42,503 bases of DNA from DATLXH01 sp035576005. Lineage in GTDB: Bacteria > Acidobacteriota > Thermoanaerobaculia > Gp7-AA8. The stretch covers positions 1 to 42,503 of the forward strand of contig DATLXH010000110.1 in NCBI GenBank assembly GCA_035576005.1, read 5' to 3'. Under the pieces are notes generated by a model, which made no database searches, was not told where the DNA came from, and worked only from the letters and a program-made list of their open reading frames with translations. Both the position numbers and the translations under genes were made by a program. This document shows positions 7,994 through 16,224 of this stretch, one piece after another (position 1 is the first letter of the stretch; each line of letters begins with the position of its first letter).

Positions 7994-8603
7994 GAACGCC
8001 CGGCTCGGTCGCGACTTTTACCTCGGCGAAACCGTCGACATTGCAAGGGCACTTCTCGGCTGCACGCTGTGGCGAGAGGTTGGCGGCGAGAAGCTTGCTG
8101 CGCGGATTGTAGAAACGGAAGCGTACCTCGGCGCCAATGACCCTGCCAGCCACACGAGACGCGGCCTCAGGACGCCCCGAAACGAGTCGATGTACCTCCC
8201 GGGCGGTCATGCCTACGTCTACTTCACCTACGGGATGTATCACTGCGTAAACGTGGTCACGCAGGAGCGGGACGTAGCAGAAGCAGTCCTCATTCGGGCG
8301 GCGCAACCGCTCCGAGGTCACGACCGGATGCAAAGGAACCGGCCTAACGCCCGGCGCGAGTTCGACCTTCTGAATGGACCAGGGAAACTTTGCATGGCCA
8401 TGGAGATCGATCGCGATCTCAATGGGGCGCCCCTCGATGGGAAGACGCTCTATCTCACGTCGCGAGAAGCGCCCGTGCCTGAGGAAGACATTGCGACCAG
8501 TCCGCGAATCGGTATCGATGGCGCGGGTGAAGCCGCCCACTGGCCTCTTCGTTTTTTCCTGGTCGGCAATCGCTATGTGTCGATGTACAAGCGCGGAAGC
8601 TAG
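7968..8603 (+). CDS. 3-methyladenine DNA glycosylase, AAG/MPG family
   Basis: A base-excision repair enzyme that removes alkylated purines from DNA. The 211 residues match the family length. The active-site block VETEAYLG gives E51 and Y53 at the positions of the human AAG catalytic glutamate and intercalating tyrosine. H62 follows in ASHTRRG, then TPRNESMYLPGGHAYVYFTY and GMYHCVNVV. LNGPGKLCMAM is also a family block. The TTG at 7968 overlaps the phosphatase gene by 26 bp and implies translational coupling. It is not related in fold to AlkA. Confidence 0.94.
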   Translation: MPSTTSRSKNARLGRDFYLGETVDIARALLGCTLWREVGGEKLAARIVETEAYLGANDPASHTRRGLRTPRNESMYLPGGHAYVYFTYGMYHCVNVVTQERDVAEAVLIRAAQPLRGHDRMQRNRPNARREFDLLNGPGKLCMAMEIDRDLNGAPLDGKTLYLTSREAPVPEEDIATSPRIGIDGAGEAAHWPLRFFLVGNRYVSMYKRGS

Positions 8604-8628
8604 CCCGCTAGCGCATTCGCGATAACGC

Positions 8629-8937
8629 TCAACGGAACAACGACATGATCCGCCCGAGAGCGCCCTTGCCCTGCTGACTTGTCAAAGCTTCGATCTCGCC
8701 TTCATCGAACCATGTGCCGTTGCACGACACGCATCGATCGACCTTCAGCCCGCCAAGCTCGATCGTGTGAAGATCCATCCCGCATTTCGGGCACTTCATC
8801 GCGTGAAGCTGCCGCAGCTTGTCGCGCTCTTCGGTCTGCATCTTTGCGGCGCGCTCTTTCTCCCACTGCTTTTTTCTTTCGAGCTCCTGGCGAACAAAGT
8901 ACTCGTCCTCATTCTTGCTCGGTTTGTCGTTATCCAT
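8629..8937 (-). CDS. small TFIIB-type zinc-ribbon protein
   Basis: A 102-residue soluble protein. The N-terminal half is charged and helical, rich in Lys, Glu and Arg (RQELERKKQWEKERAAKMQ), and probably a coiled coil. A zinc ribbon follows, with cysteine pairs CPKCG and CVSCNG about 20 residues apart, ending in GTWFDEGEIEAL, typical of the zf-TFIIB family. Function is unknown; such proteins are widespread and may bind nucleic acid or protein. It lies downstream of the TonB receptor on the same strand, 45 bp away. Confidence 0.85.
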   Translation of the reverse strand: MDNDKPSKNEDEYFVRQELERKKQWEKERAAKMQTEERDKLRQLHAMKCPKCGMDLHTIELGGLKVDRCVSCNGTWFDEGEIEALTSQQGKGALGRIMSLFR

Positions 8938-8982
8938 TCTTCCTCCGTTCGGCGGCTCGCAATCGCGATGTGAATGGCTACT

Positions 8983-10827
8983 CTATTTCAAAGAGTAGTG
9001 AAGACCAATCAGAGCGCGACGCCGAGGAGCGTCGTACCCTGTCACTTCCTGGTAGATCTCGTCCGCGGCGTTCTCGATCTTGAGGTATGGAGTCACGACC
9101 CCAAGCGAGTAGCGGAAAGTCAGATCGGCGACCGTATACGAGGGCGCAATGAGTCTCGAGTAGGGTGCGACGGGCTGAAGATCAGGCCTCGACCCGCTGT
9201 AGGAAAGCGCGACAATCGTGGCCGTTCGACCGAGATGCCACGAGGCAAAGACGCTGCCGGAGTGCCGGGCACGTCGTAGCAATGGATCGCCCGTCTCATC
9301 CTGTCTTGTCGATAAATACATATAGGTTGCGCCCGCCCTTAGTTGCTCATTCAGCGCAGTCTCCGCTCCGATCTCGATTCCTCGCGACCTGGCGCGGCCG
9401 ATGTTCTGAAACAGGAACGTCGGATTATCAAACACGATCAGGTTCCGGAAGTCGTTGCGAAACAGGGTCGCGGAGATCGAAGTCTCTGGCCCCGGATTGA
9501 AAACGTAACCTGCTTCCGAGCTACGGCTTCGTTCGGCATCGAGTGCACTGTTCCCCGAGAACGGAAAAAAAAGCTCACCGATCGAAGGCGCACGGAAACC
9601 CTCGCCGTAGGACATTCGGAATTTATGACGCCCAGCCACCAGGGCCGCTGCGACGCGCGGCGAGGTCTGGGAGCCGAAGTCTTCGAAGTCATCATGTCGT
9701 GCGCCCAGGGTGACCTGCAGACTCGCCCAGTTGCCCAGCGCTCTCGAGACGCGATCTTCGACAAAGATCGCGCGGTTCGTCCGACGCGACCCGTCGAGAC
9801 TCGTTCCGAACGTCGACTCATCATCGACCTCGCTCCTCTCGAGCTCGACCCCCGCGCTCAATTTTCCGAGGCTCGTGGAGCTGCGGGCAACGAGGTAGCC
9901 GCGACGAGACGTTGACCGGGTAGATGACTCGGTGAAGCCAAAAGGATCGTCGGGATCGCTGAACTGATCGTCGCGACGGCTCTCGGAGAGGGTCAGGTCG
10001 TAGGACCAGCGACTGAAGTGCTGAGACAGAGGAACCGACAGCTGCAGCTCGTCCCCGCTCTGGCGGCGCAGCGGACTCGGCACCAGCGCGCGCCCGTCGG
10101 CACTGTTGTTGAGTGGGATTCCGAGCTCGTAGTCCGTACGGCGAGCCGTTACACCGAGGGAGAAGCGTGATGTTGGACCCCAGGTGACTCCTGCCGTCGC
10201 GGACTTCTGAGAAAAGTCGTCATTCCGAATCGAGCCGTCATCCTGCCGATCCTCAAAAGCAGCGCTCAAGGCGAAGGCGCGTGCGACCCACGACCCTTCT
10301 ATGGAACCGTTCGTCAGACCTCTCTCCCCAGCCTGAAAGTCGACGTCGAGCCCGCTCCTCCGAGCGCCTGTGAGCAAATTGACGACGCCGGCGACGGCAT
10401 CCGAGCCGTGAAGCGCGGAGAACGGACCACGAACGATCTCGATCCGCTGGACTCCGGCCGTGGAGAGACGCCCCCAATCGAAACCGGAAAAGTAAGGATT
10501 GTTGATCTCGATTCCGTTCAACAGAACGAGTGTGTGATTCGAGTTGCCACCGCGTGAAAATAGCGACGTCGCCTTCCCAGCCGATCCACTTCGGGAGATC
10601 TGGATACCGGGAACTTCGCGAAGCAGGTCGCTGACATCGCGAGCAGCGCGTTCCTCCATATCGTCTTTCGAAATGACCGAGACCGCCGCTGAAGTGTCGT
10701 TCAGCGTATCGGGTGTCGCCGATGCCGTCACAACGATTTCCTCAGAGAGCGGGACTGAGGGTGAGAGCTGAGCAATGAGTGGAGAACAGAGCTGCAGCAG
10801 GAACAGCAGAGTGATGCCATGTTTCAT
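8983..10827 (-). CDS. TonB-dependent outer membrane receptor, probably for cobalamin (BtuB-type)
   Basis: A 614-residue outer-membrane beta-barrel. A signal peptide (MKHGITLLFLLQLCSPLIAQ) is followed by a TonB-box-like EEIVVTAS, the plug domain (VSDLLREVPGIQIS, SLFSRGGNSNHTLVLLNG, VQRIEIVRGPFSALHGSDAV) and a barrel ending in LHYSLK. The length is close to that of E. coli BtuB. The strongest functional clue is upstream: a cobalamin riboswitch at about 10900-11080 on the same strand. I infer that it imports B12 or a corrinoid. No ABC transporter or corrinoid biosynthesis gene lies next to it, so the inner-membrane partner must be elsewhere. Start: ATG with AAGGAG about 10 bp upstream. Confidence 0.92.
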   Translation of the reverse strand: MKHGITLLFLLQLCSPLIAQLSPSVPLSEEIVVTASATPDTLNDTSAAVSVISKDDMEERAARDVSDLLREVPGIQISRSGSAGKATSLFSRGGNSNHTLVLLNGIEINNPYFSGFDWGRLSTAGVQRIEIVRGPFSALHGSDAVAGVVNLLTGARRSGLDVDFQAGERGLTNGSIEGSWVARAFALSAAFEDRQDDGSIRNDDFSQKSATAGVTWGPTSRFSLGVTARRTDYELGIPLNNSADGRALVPSPLRRQSGDELQLSVPLSQHFSRWSYDLTLSESRRDDQFSDPDDPFGFTESSTRSTSRRGYLVARSSTSLGKLSAGVELERSEVDDESTFGTSLDGSRRTNRAIFVEDRVSRALGNWASLQVTLGARHDDFEDFGSQTSPRVAAALVAGRHKFRMSYGEGFRAPSIGELFFPFSGNSALDAERSRSSEAGYVFNPGPETSISATLFRNDFRNLIVFDNPTFLFQNIGRARSRGIEIGAETALNEQLRAGATYMYLSTRQDETGDPLLRRARHSGSVFASWHLGRTATIVALSYSGSRPDLQPVAPYSRLIAPSYTVADLTFRYSLGVVTPYLKIENAADEIYQEVTGYDAPRRRALIGLHYSLK

Positions 10828-10867
10828 GGACGAGCTCCTTCGCTTCCTTCCGAAGCGGTCGGAGGCA

Positions 10868-10891
10868 ATGAGGATCGTCGACGACCCTCAT
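10868..10891 (-). promoter_or_regulatory. hairpin in the riboswitch-to-gene leader
   Basis: A nearly perfect palindrome, ATGAGG(G/A)TCG around TCGA, lies between the cobalamin aptamer and the TonB receptor start. It could be part of the expression platform. A second small hairpin (CGCTTC/GAAGCG) sits directly before the AAGGAG ribosome site. The absence of a T-run favours translational over transcriptional control. This is inference. Confidence 0.4.
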
Positions 10892-10899
10892 CACCCCGG

Positions 10900-11080
10900 A
10901 GGAAATTGAATATCTGAGACGGTCGGTCTCCTGGCTTCCGGGTCGTCCTGGTTGCGCGCCCTTCCCGTTTTCACAGTGGGGGCCTTTGGCAGGCCATGCG
11001 CAATTCGTCTCCGGTTACAGTGGCGGGGGCCGCGCCGGCATCACACCGACTTCCCTCGATCGCACTCCAAGTGCGATCAC
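10900..11080 (-). ncRNA. cobalamin (B12) riboswitch
   Basis: The conserved core is readable on the minus strand in the right order. GGGAAGTCGGTG (complement of 11044-11055) is followed by the B12-box region with CCGCCACTGTAA (near 11015-11026) and then GCCAGGAGACC (complement of 10925-10935). An upstream stem GATCGCACT/AGTGCGATC (11058-11077) precedes the aptamer. It lies about 80 bp ahead of a TonB-dependent receptor, a standard riboswitch-receptor arrangement, and would reduce receptor expression when cobalamin is plentiful. Exact ends are approximate. Confidence 0.9.
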
Positions 11081-11099
11081 ACCATCTCAGACTGATTGT

Positions 11100-11357
11100 T
11101 TAAAGAACAAGGCGGTGATTCTAATCCAGAGCGCCGGAAAGAGCCCGAGCATTTGTTCGGGAGGTGGTCCGACACCGGGGAAATTCTGAATGAAGAATGC
11201 GGAAGGAAGACGGCAGAATGGAGAATGCAGAAATCAGAAAGTGAAAGCTCATGGTTGCTCCGCTTGCGGTGTTCTCCACTCTCCGTTCTTCATACTGCGT
11301 TGAAGTTCTCCCTCTTCGTTGACGTCCGCTCCGGGCTCCGATACCCTCGCTGATCCG
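11100..11357. other. intergenic leader with a degenerate GAATG-rich tract
   Basis: No gene is seen. Around 11187-11240 the sequence is an imperfect run of GAATGAAGAATG / GAATGGAGAATGCAG units, and 11270-11310 contains related pyrimidine-rich units (ctccactctccgttcttc). Such tracts look like decayed short tandem repeats. Promoters for the riboswitch (minus) and the MglA-like gene (plus) must lie here, but I could not assign -35/-10 boxes. Confidence 0.4.
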
Positions 11358-12449
11358 ATGGTCCTCTTCAATTACGGCACCCGGGAAATCACGGCGAAGA
11401 TCGTTTACTACGGTCCCGGGCTTTGCGGTAAGACGACGAATCTGCAGTTCGTCTTCGATTCCTTGCCGTCCAACAACAAGAGCAAGATGCTCTCGCTGGC
11501 GACCAAGACCGACAGGACGCTCTTTTTCGACTTCCTCCCCCTCGACCTTGGCAAAATCCGCGGGATGCGAACCAAGCTCCAGCTCTACACCGTTCCCGGT
11601 CAGGTCTTCTACAACTCCACCCGCCAACTCGTGCTCAAAGGGGCGGACGGAGTGGTTTTTGTAGCCGACAGTCAGGAATCGGCGCTAGACGCAAATCTCG
11701 AGAGTCTGCAGAACCTCGAAGACAACCTCAAGCGCCAGGGGATCCGGATTGCCGAGCTCCCTGTGGTGATTCAATACAACAAACGCGATCTGCCAAATGT
11801 GCTGTCGGTTGCGAAGCTCAACGCCGCGATGAACCGTCTGGGAGCCCCTTCAACAGAGTCAGTGGCAACTACCGGGATTGGCGTGGAGCAGACCATCAAG
11901 GTCGTGACGCAACTCGTCCTCAACAACCTCGTCAGGAAATATGGGCTCGAAGGCTCGGGACCAATCGACAAAGAGATTCAGATTCTCAACCCGACCCTCA
12001 CACCCGAAGGGCCTCCAAGCACCGAGTCGGTCTGGGCTGACGATGTCCTGGCGACCGAACACACAACGACTGCAGCGACTTGGCCGGTGGTCACCGAAGA
12101 GCTGCTTGCCGAGTCCATTCCCCTGGTGGCCACGGAACTGATCTCCACCATCCCCCTTCCGGGAGCTGCCGTAACGGAAGCTTATGGGCCCTTCGACGAA
12201 CTGATCGACCAGACGTCTACTGCCGACGTGGTTCTGGAAAGTTATGCGCTCCCTCCCATCGATCTGGAGCTCCCCGATGATAGTGGCGACGCGATGACTC
12301 GGGAGAGCGAGCAGGCGTCCCCCGATCGGCGTGCCGCTGACGGACTCATCAAGGAGCTCACGATCCCGATCAATCTTTCAAGGTCCGAACTGAGCCAACA
12401 CCGTCGCCTGAGGTTGAAAATTACGCTCGACGTGAACCTCCTGCCCTGA
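11358..12449 (+). CDS. MglA-like small GTPase with C-terminal extension
   Basis: A 363-residue cytoplasmic Ras-like GTPase. Walker A is GPGLCGKTT (19-27), matching the MglA-type GPGLxGKTTN motif. The switch region TLFFDFLPLDLG is followed by YTVPGQVFYNSTRQLVL, and base recognition is NKRD (141-144). MglA proteins control polarity and motility in Myxococcus. Here about 165 residues follow the GTPase domain; they are acidic, rich in Thr and Ser, and end in a basic-hydrophobic stretch (RRLRLKITLDVNLLP). The ATG at 11358 begins exactly as other MglA proteins do (MVLFNYGTREI); an upstream TTG at 11319 adds 13 residues without support. No MglB-like roadblock partner lies alongside. Confidence 0.88.
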   Translation: MVLFNYGTREITAKIVYYGPGLCGKTTNLQFVFDSLPSNNKSKMLSLATKTDRTLFFDFLPLDLGKIRGMRTKLQLYTVPGQVFYNSTRQLVLKGADGVVFVADSQESALDANLESLQNLEDNLKRQGIRIAELPVVIQYNKRDLPNVLSVAKLNAAMNRLGAPSTESVATTGIGVEQTIKVVTQLVLNNLVRKYGLEGSGPIDKEIQILNPTLTPEGPPSTESVWADDVLATEHTTTAATWPVVTEELLAESIPLVATELISTIPLPGAAVTEAYGPFDELIDQTSTADVVLESYALPPIDLELPDDSGDAMTRESEQASPDRRAADGLIKELTIPINLSRSELSQHRRLRLKITLDVNLLP

Positions 12450-12551
12450 GATCACCGAGGGGACGCTCTGAACTCGGTCTTGCGAGTTCACGGGCCATCG
12501 TCGAAGCGGATGTATGCGAAACCTGCCGCCGACTGAGAAAAATATCGAGAT

Positions 12552-12599
12552 GTCGCCCGAGCGGGTAACAGCGGGAAACGTTGTTGAAGAAGGGATGAC
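12552..12599. repeat. copy of the 49-bp GTCATC...GATGAC element
   Basis: It shares the frame GTC..CC.AGCGGG.. AACAGCG ..AACG..TGAAGA..GATGAC with the copies at 26664-26712 and 42290-42338, with an internal inverted core. It is one of four copies in the window. Confidence 0.65.
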
Positions 12600-12657
12600 A
12601 CCGAGCGACTGCATCTCTGGAGCGGGCAGGCCTTGCGTGCGCCCCGGTAGGGGCAGC

Positions 12658-12831
12658 GAGAGGGTAGCCGGTGGCTGAGCGCGTAGCGCGATGCCACCGG
12701 ACCGGTGCAGAAGCACTCGTGCACCCCGGCAGGGGTGCCAGAAGCTTCTTGCACCCCTACCGGGGTGCGAGCTGGCCGGTGCGAGAGACCGGTGGCATCC
12801 CGCTCCGCGCTCAGGCCACCGGCTACCCTCT
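12658..12831. repeat. 174-bp inverted repeat with nested GCACCCC hairpins
   Basis: The left arm (12658-12700, AGAGGGTAGCCGGTGGC...) and right arm (12789-12831, ...GCCACCGGCTACCCTCT) are reverse complements with few mismatches. Between them lie GCACCCCGGCAGGGGTGC (12721-12738) and GCACCCCTACCGGGGTGC (12751-12768), each a perfect or near-perfect palindrome. It resembles a compound palindromic repeat or a small non-autonomous element. There is no ORF. Confidence 0.75.
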
Positions 12832-12991
12832 TCGGCCCCTTCAGGGCCATCCATGGGCCAAGACCTCCCGCCCAGGCTCGGGACGACAAGTCGTTTCATT
12901 CTCAAGAATCTCGCATTCCAATCTCGGCTTCGAATCAGCAATCAACTGTTCGTGATTTCCGATCAAAAGCTGCGGCCACCGGAGGATTTCC

Positions 12992-13864
12992 ATGCAACAA
13001 GTGAAACTGGGACGAACAGGAATCGAGATCAGCGCCATCGGATTCGGTGGAATGCCTCTGTCAATCAAAGGACGGCCGGACGAGCGTGAATCTCGTGCGG
13101 TGATCAACGCCTCGCTTGACAACGGAGTGACCTTCATCGATACAGCAGATGTCTACTGCCTGACAGACGACGACATCGGACATAACGAACGGCTCATCGC
13201 TGCGACCTTACGTGACCGTAAAAATGGAGAAGTCGTCCAGCTCGCAACCAAAGGGGGGCTGCGTCGCCCTGATGGTGAGTGGACGCGCGACGGCTCGCCT
13301 CGCCACTTGCGCGAGGCCTGCGAGGCAAGTCTTCGAGCCCTTGGCGTTGAGAGAATCTTCCTCTACCAACTCCACGCGCCCGATCCCGAAACGCCCTTTG
13401 AGAAGAGTGTGGAAACTCTCGCAGAGTTGCAGCGCAAAGGGAAGATCGAACATGTCGGCTTGAGCAATGTCTCAACTGAACAGATCGCCAGAGCATCGGA
13501 GATCGTCGAGGTGCAGTCAGTCCAGAATCGCCTCAGCACTTTTTTCCGGGAGGCAATCGACGAAGGAGTTGTCGAGGCCTGTCAAAAAGGAAGCATCACT
13601 TTTCTTGCCTACAGCCCTCTCGGTGGGGGACGTCTGGCCAAAACGATCTCCGCTGTGCAAGTCCTCAAGGAAATCGGCAGGACCCACAATGCGTCTCCCG
13701 GCGCAGTGATGCTCGCGTGGGTGCGATCGAAGGGAAGCACGGTCGTCCCGATCCCGGGAGCGAGCAAAATCGAAAACGCGATCGACAGCGCTCGCGCCGC
13801 CGATCTCTCTCTATCGGGAGACGAGGTCGCGAGAATCGACCAGACCAGGTTTTCACGCGACTGA
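12992..13864 (+). CDS. aldo/keto reductase
   Basis: An NAD(P)H-dependent oxidoreductase with a TIM barrel, 290 residues, cytoplasmic. It keeps the catalytic tetrad: Asp and Tyr in FIDTADVY, Lys in LATKGG and His in YQLHAP. Late motifs for cofactor binding (TVVPIPGASKIENAIDSAR) are present. A GGAGG sequence 7 bp before the ATG supports the start. Substrate cannot be inferred. It is flanked by repeat-filled gaps, so it is probably a single-gene unit. A second, different family member lies at 32850-33842. Confidence 0.92.
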   Translation: MQQVKLGRTGIEISAIGFGGMPLSIKGRPDERESRAVINASLDNGVTFIDTADVYCLTDDDIGHNERLIAATLRDRKNGEVVQLATKGGLRRPDGEWTRDGSPRHLREACEASLRALGVERIFLYQLHAPDPETPFEKSVETLAELQRKGKIEHVGLSNVSTEQIARASEIVEVQSVQNRLSTFFREAIDEGVVEACQKGSITFLAYSPLGGGRLAKTISAVQVLKEIGRTHNASPGAVMLAWVRSKGSTVVPIPGASKIENAIDSARAADLSLSGDEVARIDQTRFSRD

Positions 13865-13903
13865 GCCGGCCCACAGGACGGCTCGTCCGAGCTCTCTCCC
13901 CTG

Positions 13904-14083
13904 GCCCGCATTTCTCACAGACCTTCGCCGCGAGACGGCGGATAGCGGCCTGTCTGCTTCGTTGCACGGCAATCTCGCTCCTCGACATAGTGTCGACTAT
14001 GCCTTCGTCGCAAAATCGCCGTGCGCCTCGCATCCAAGCCACTCTCCACCGTCTCACGACAAAGGTCTGTGAGAAATGCGGGC
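13904..14083. repeat. 180-bp imperfect palindromic element upstream of speA
   Basis: GCCCGCATTTCTCACAGACC starts the left arm, and its complement GGTCTGTGAGAAATGCGGGC ends the element. The arms stay alignable for about 80 bp to a centre near 13990. The outer 22 bp are identical. Nine transitions separate the arms further in, and all have the same polarity (left C, right-complement T eight times; left A, right-complement G once). That gives G.U wobble pairs in an RNA from the minus strand. No ORF is convincing. Half-copies occur at 123, 7040, 20227 and 22833. Confidence 0.85.
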
Positions 14084-14168
14084 TAGCATCTCTGCTGCAA
14101 GGCCGCGTGCAAGATGGCACAATGGCGCGCCTTACGATCACGAACGAAATCACCACCACTCACGAGAG

Positions 14169-16106
14169 ATGAAAATCACGTCCCCGAAACCTGCGAAGAA
14201 GCCCGGTTGGAAAACCGAAGATGCTGCGGAGCTTTACATGATCGACCGCTGGGGCGCCGGATACTTTTCGGTAGACAGCGGCGGTCTGGTGACTGTCGCA
14301 CCCCTTCAGGAAGGGGGAACGAAGATCGCTCTGCTCGACGTAGTCCGCGAAGCGCAGGAGCAGGGACTGAGAGCTCCTATGCTCATCCGATTTCAGGACC
14401 TGCTTCGACACCGGGTGGAAGGGATCAACGCCGCTTTCAACCAGGCAATCAAAGAAAGTAAGTTCACGGGCTCCTATCGCGGAGTTTTCCCGATCAAGGT
14501 GAACCAGCTCCGCGAAGTCGTGGAAGAGATTCTCGATGCCGGCAAGCCGTTCAATTACGGCGTCGAGGTCGGCTCCAAACCTGAGATTTTTGCAGGCCTC
14601 GCGGTTCATACCGATAACGAATCGCTCATCATCTGCAACGGTTACAAGGATCCCAACTACATCCGAATGGCAATGATCGGACGGAAGCTGGACAAGAAAG
14701 TCATCCTGGTGGCCGAAAAACTCTCCGAGATCCGGGCAATCGTCAAGGTTGCCAGGGAGATGGGCGTCATTCCCCTCATCGGCATGCGCGTGAGGCTCCT
14801 GTCCAAAGGCGCGGGCAAGTGGGCGACCTCAGGTGGCGAGCACGCCAAGTTCGGCTTGTCGACCGCCGAGATTCTGGAAGGCATCGAGATCCTGCGGGAA
14901 GCCGGCATGGAGTCATCGTTCAAACTGATTCACTTCCATATCGGCTCGCAGATTCCTGACATCCTCACGATCAAGCGTGCAGTGCGCGAGGCCGCGCGCT
15001 ACTACTCGAAGCTCCACAAAATGGGGCACCCTCTCGAGTATTTCGACGTAGGAGGCGGCCTCGGGATTGACTATGACGGCTCGCGCTCGACCTTCCACTC
15101 CTCGATGAACTACACGGTGGAAGAGTACGCAAACGACATCATTTACAACGTCATGGACATCTGTGACGAAGAGCAGGTACCTCATCCGACCATCGTCTCA
15201 GAGTCGGGACGGGCCATCGTGGCACACCACTCCGTCCTGGTGATTGAAGCTTTCGGCTCGATCGAAAAGACTCCTGCCGAGCCGTATGTCATCCAGTCGG
15301 AAGATCACAAACTGATCAAGGATCTCATCGAGATCGAGCAGCAACTCAGTCAGCGCAATCTCACGGAGTCGTGGCACGATCTGATTCAGCTCAAAGAGCA
15401 GACGCAGACGATGTTCGAGCTCGGCCTGCTCATCCTCCCGGTGAAGGCGCGCGTCGAGACGCTTTTCTGGCAGATCGCGGAGCACATCCGCGAGCTCGGC
15501 TCCGAGCTCGATCCTTCAGAGCTGCCTGAGGAGCTCGAACACCTTAAGACCGAGCTTGCCGATCAGCACATCTGCAACTTCTCGGTCTTCCAGTCCCTAC
15601 TCGATCACTGGGCTCTCGGCCAGCTCTTTCCCATCATGCCGATCCATCGCCTCGACGAGCCGCCGAGCTCAGAGAGCACACTGGTCGACATCACGTGCGA
15701 CTCGGACGGCAAAGTGTCGAAGTACATCGACCTCAACGATGTGCGCGACACGCTCCCTCTGCATGAGATCCGGAATGAGCCGTACTACCTCGGGATCTTC
15801 CTGACGGGCGCTTATCAGGACATCATGGGCGATATCCATAACCTTTTCGGACGCGTCAACGAGGTTCACGTTTTCCTCGATGAAGATGAGGAGAGCGGCT
15901 ATTACGTCGAGGAGACGATCCCGGGCAACACGATCGCGGAAGTGCTGAGCATGACGCAGTACGACACCAACGACCTCGGGAAAAAGGTCAAGGCTCAGAT
16001 CGACGCCGCCATCAAACAGGACCGGCTCAAGCCCAACGAGGGGATGCGCCTGCTCGCGGATTACGAGCGCAGCCTGCGTGATCAGACTTACCTCAGTTTC
16101 GACTGA
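14169..16106 (+). CDS. speA: biosynthetic arginine decarboxylase
   Basis: This PLP-dependent, fold-III enzyme converts arginine to agmatine, the first step of one putrescine/polyamine route. The length of 645 residues is close to E. coli SpeA (658). Family landmarks are PLP lysine K110 in VFPIKVNQ, the HFHIGSQIPD loop, the phosphate-binding FDVGGGLGIDYDG, VSESGRAIVAHHSVLV, and the C-terminal FGRVNEVHVFLDEDE segment. I chose the ATG at 14169; an upstream in-frame extension to 14076 runs into the palindromic repeat. The next enzyme, agmatinase or agmatine deiminase, is not in this window. A 180-bp palindrome occupies most of its upstream region. Confidence 0.96.
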   Translation: MKITSPKPAKKPGWKTEDAAELYMIDRWGAGYFSVDSGGLVTVAPLQEGGTKIALLDVVREAQEQGLRAPMLIRFQDLLRHRVEGINAAFNQAIKESKFTGSYRGVFPIKVNQLREVVEEILDAGKPFNYGVEVGSKPEIFAGLAVHTDNESLIICNGYKDPNYIRMAMIGRKLDKKVILVAEKLSEIRAIVKVAREMGVIPLIGMRVRLLSKGAGKWATSGGEHAKFGLSTAEILEGIEILREAGMESSFKLIHFHIGSQIPDILTIKRAVREAARYYSKLHKMGHPLEYFDVGGGLGIDYDGSRSTFHSSMNYTVEEYANDIIYNVMDICDEEQVPHPTIVSESGRAIVAHHSVLVIEAFGSIEKTPAEPYVIQSEDHKLIKDLIEIEQQLSQRNLTESWHDLIQLKEQTQTMFELGLLILPVKARVETLFWQIAEHIRELGSELDPSELPEELEHLKTELADQHICNFSVFQSLLDHWALGQLFPIMPIHRLDEPPSSESTLVDITCDSDGKVSKYIDLNDVRDTLPLHEIRNEPYYLGIFLTGAYQDIMGDIHNLFGRVNEVHVFLDEDEESGYYVEETIPGNTIAEVLSMTQYDTNDLGKKVKAQIDAAIKQDRLKPNEGMRLLADYERSLRDQTYLSFD

Positions 16107-16224
16107 CCCCGGGGGCCGGCCGGCTCGAGGAATAATCGGGCTAGTTTTGAAAGTGGCAGGAGGCGGAATGCACGTTCATGACGTGTCGTTTTCCTGTATT
16201 CGGAAACAGCAAAGGAGAGAGCTC

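Larger units (their letters stand above)
12450..12991. other. 542-bp intergenic region made of palindromic repeats
   Basis: It contains a 48-bp copy of the GTCATC...GATGAC element (12552-12599), a long inverted repeat (arms 12658-12700 and 12789-12831), and small GCACCCC..GGGGTGC hairpins inside it. The last about 80 bp form the leader of the aldo/keto reductase gene. No coding gene is evident. Confidence 0.6.

Noticed and set aside
13665..14159. 164-residue minus-strand frame over the reductase end and the palindrome
   Set aside because: It follows the repeat, not a protein family, and overlaps a supported gene.
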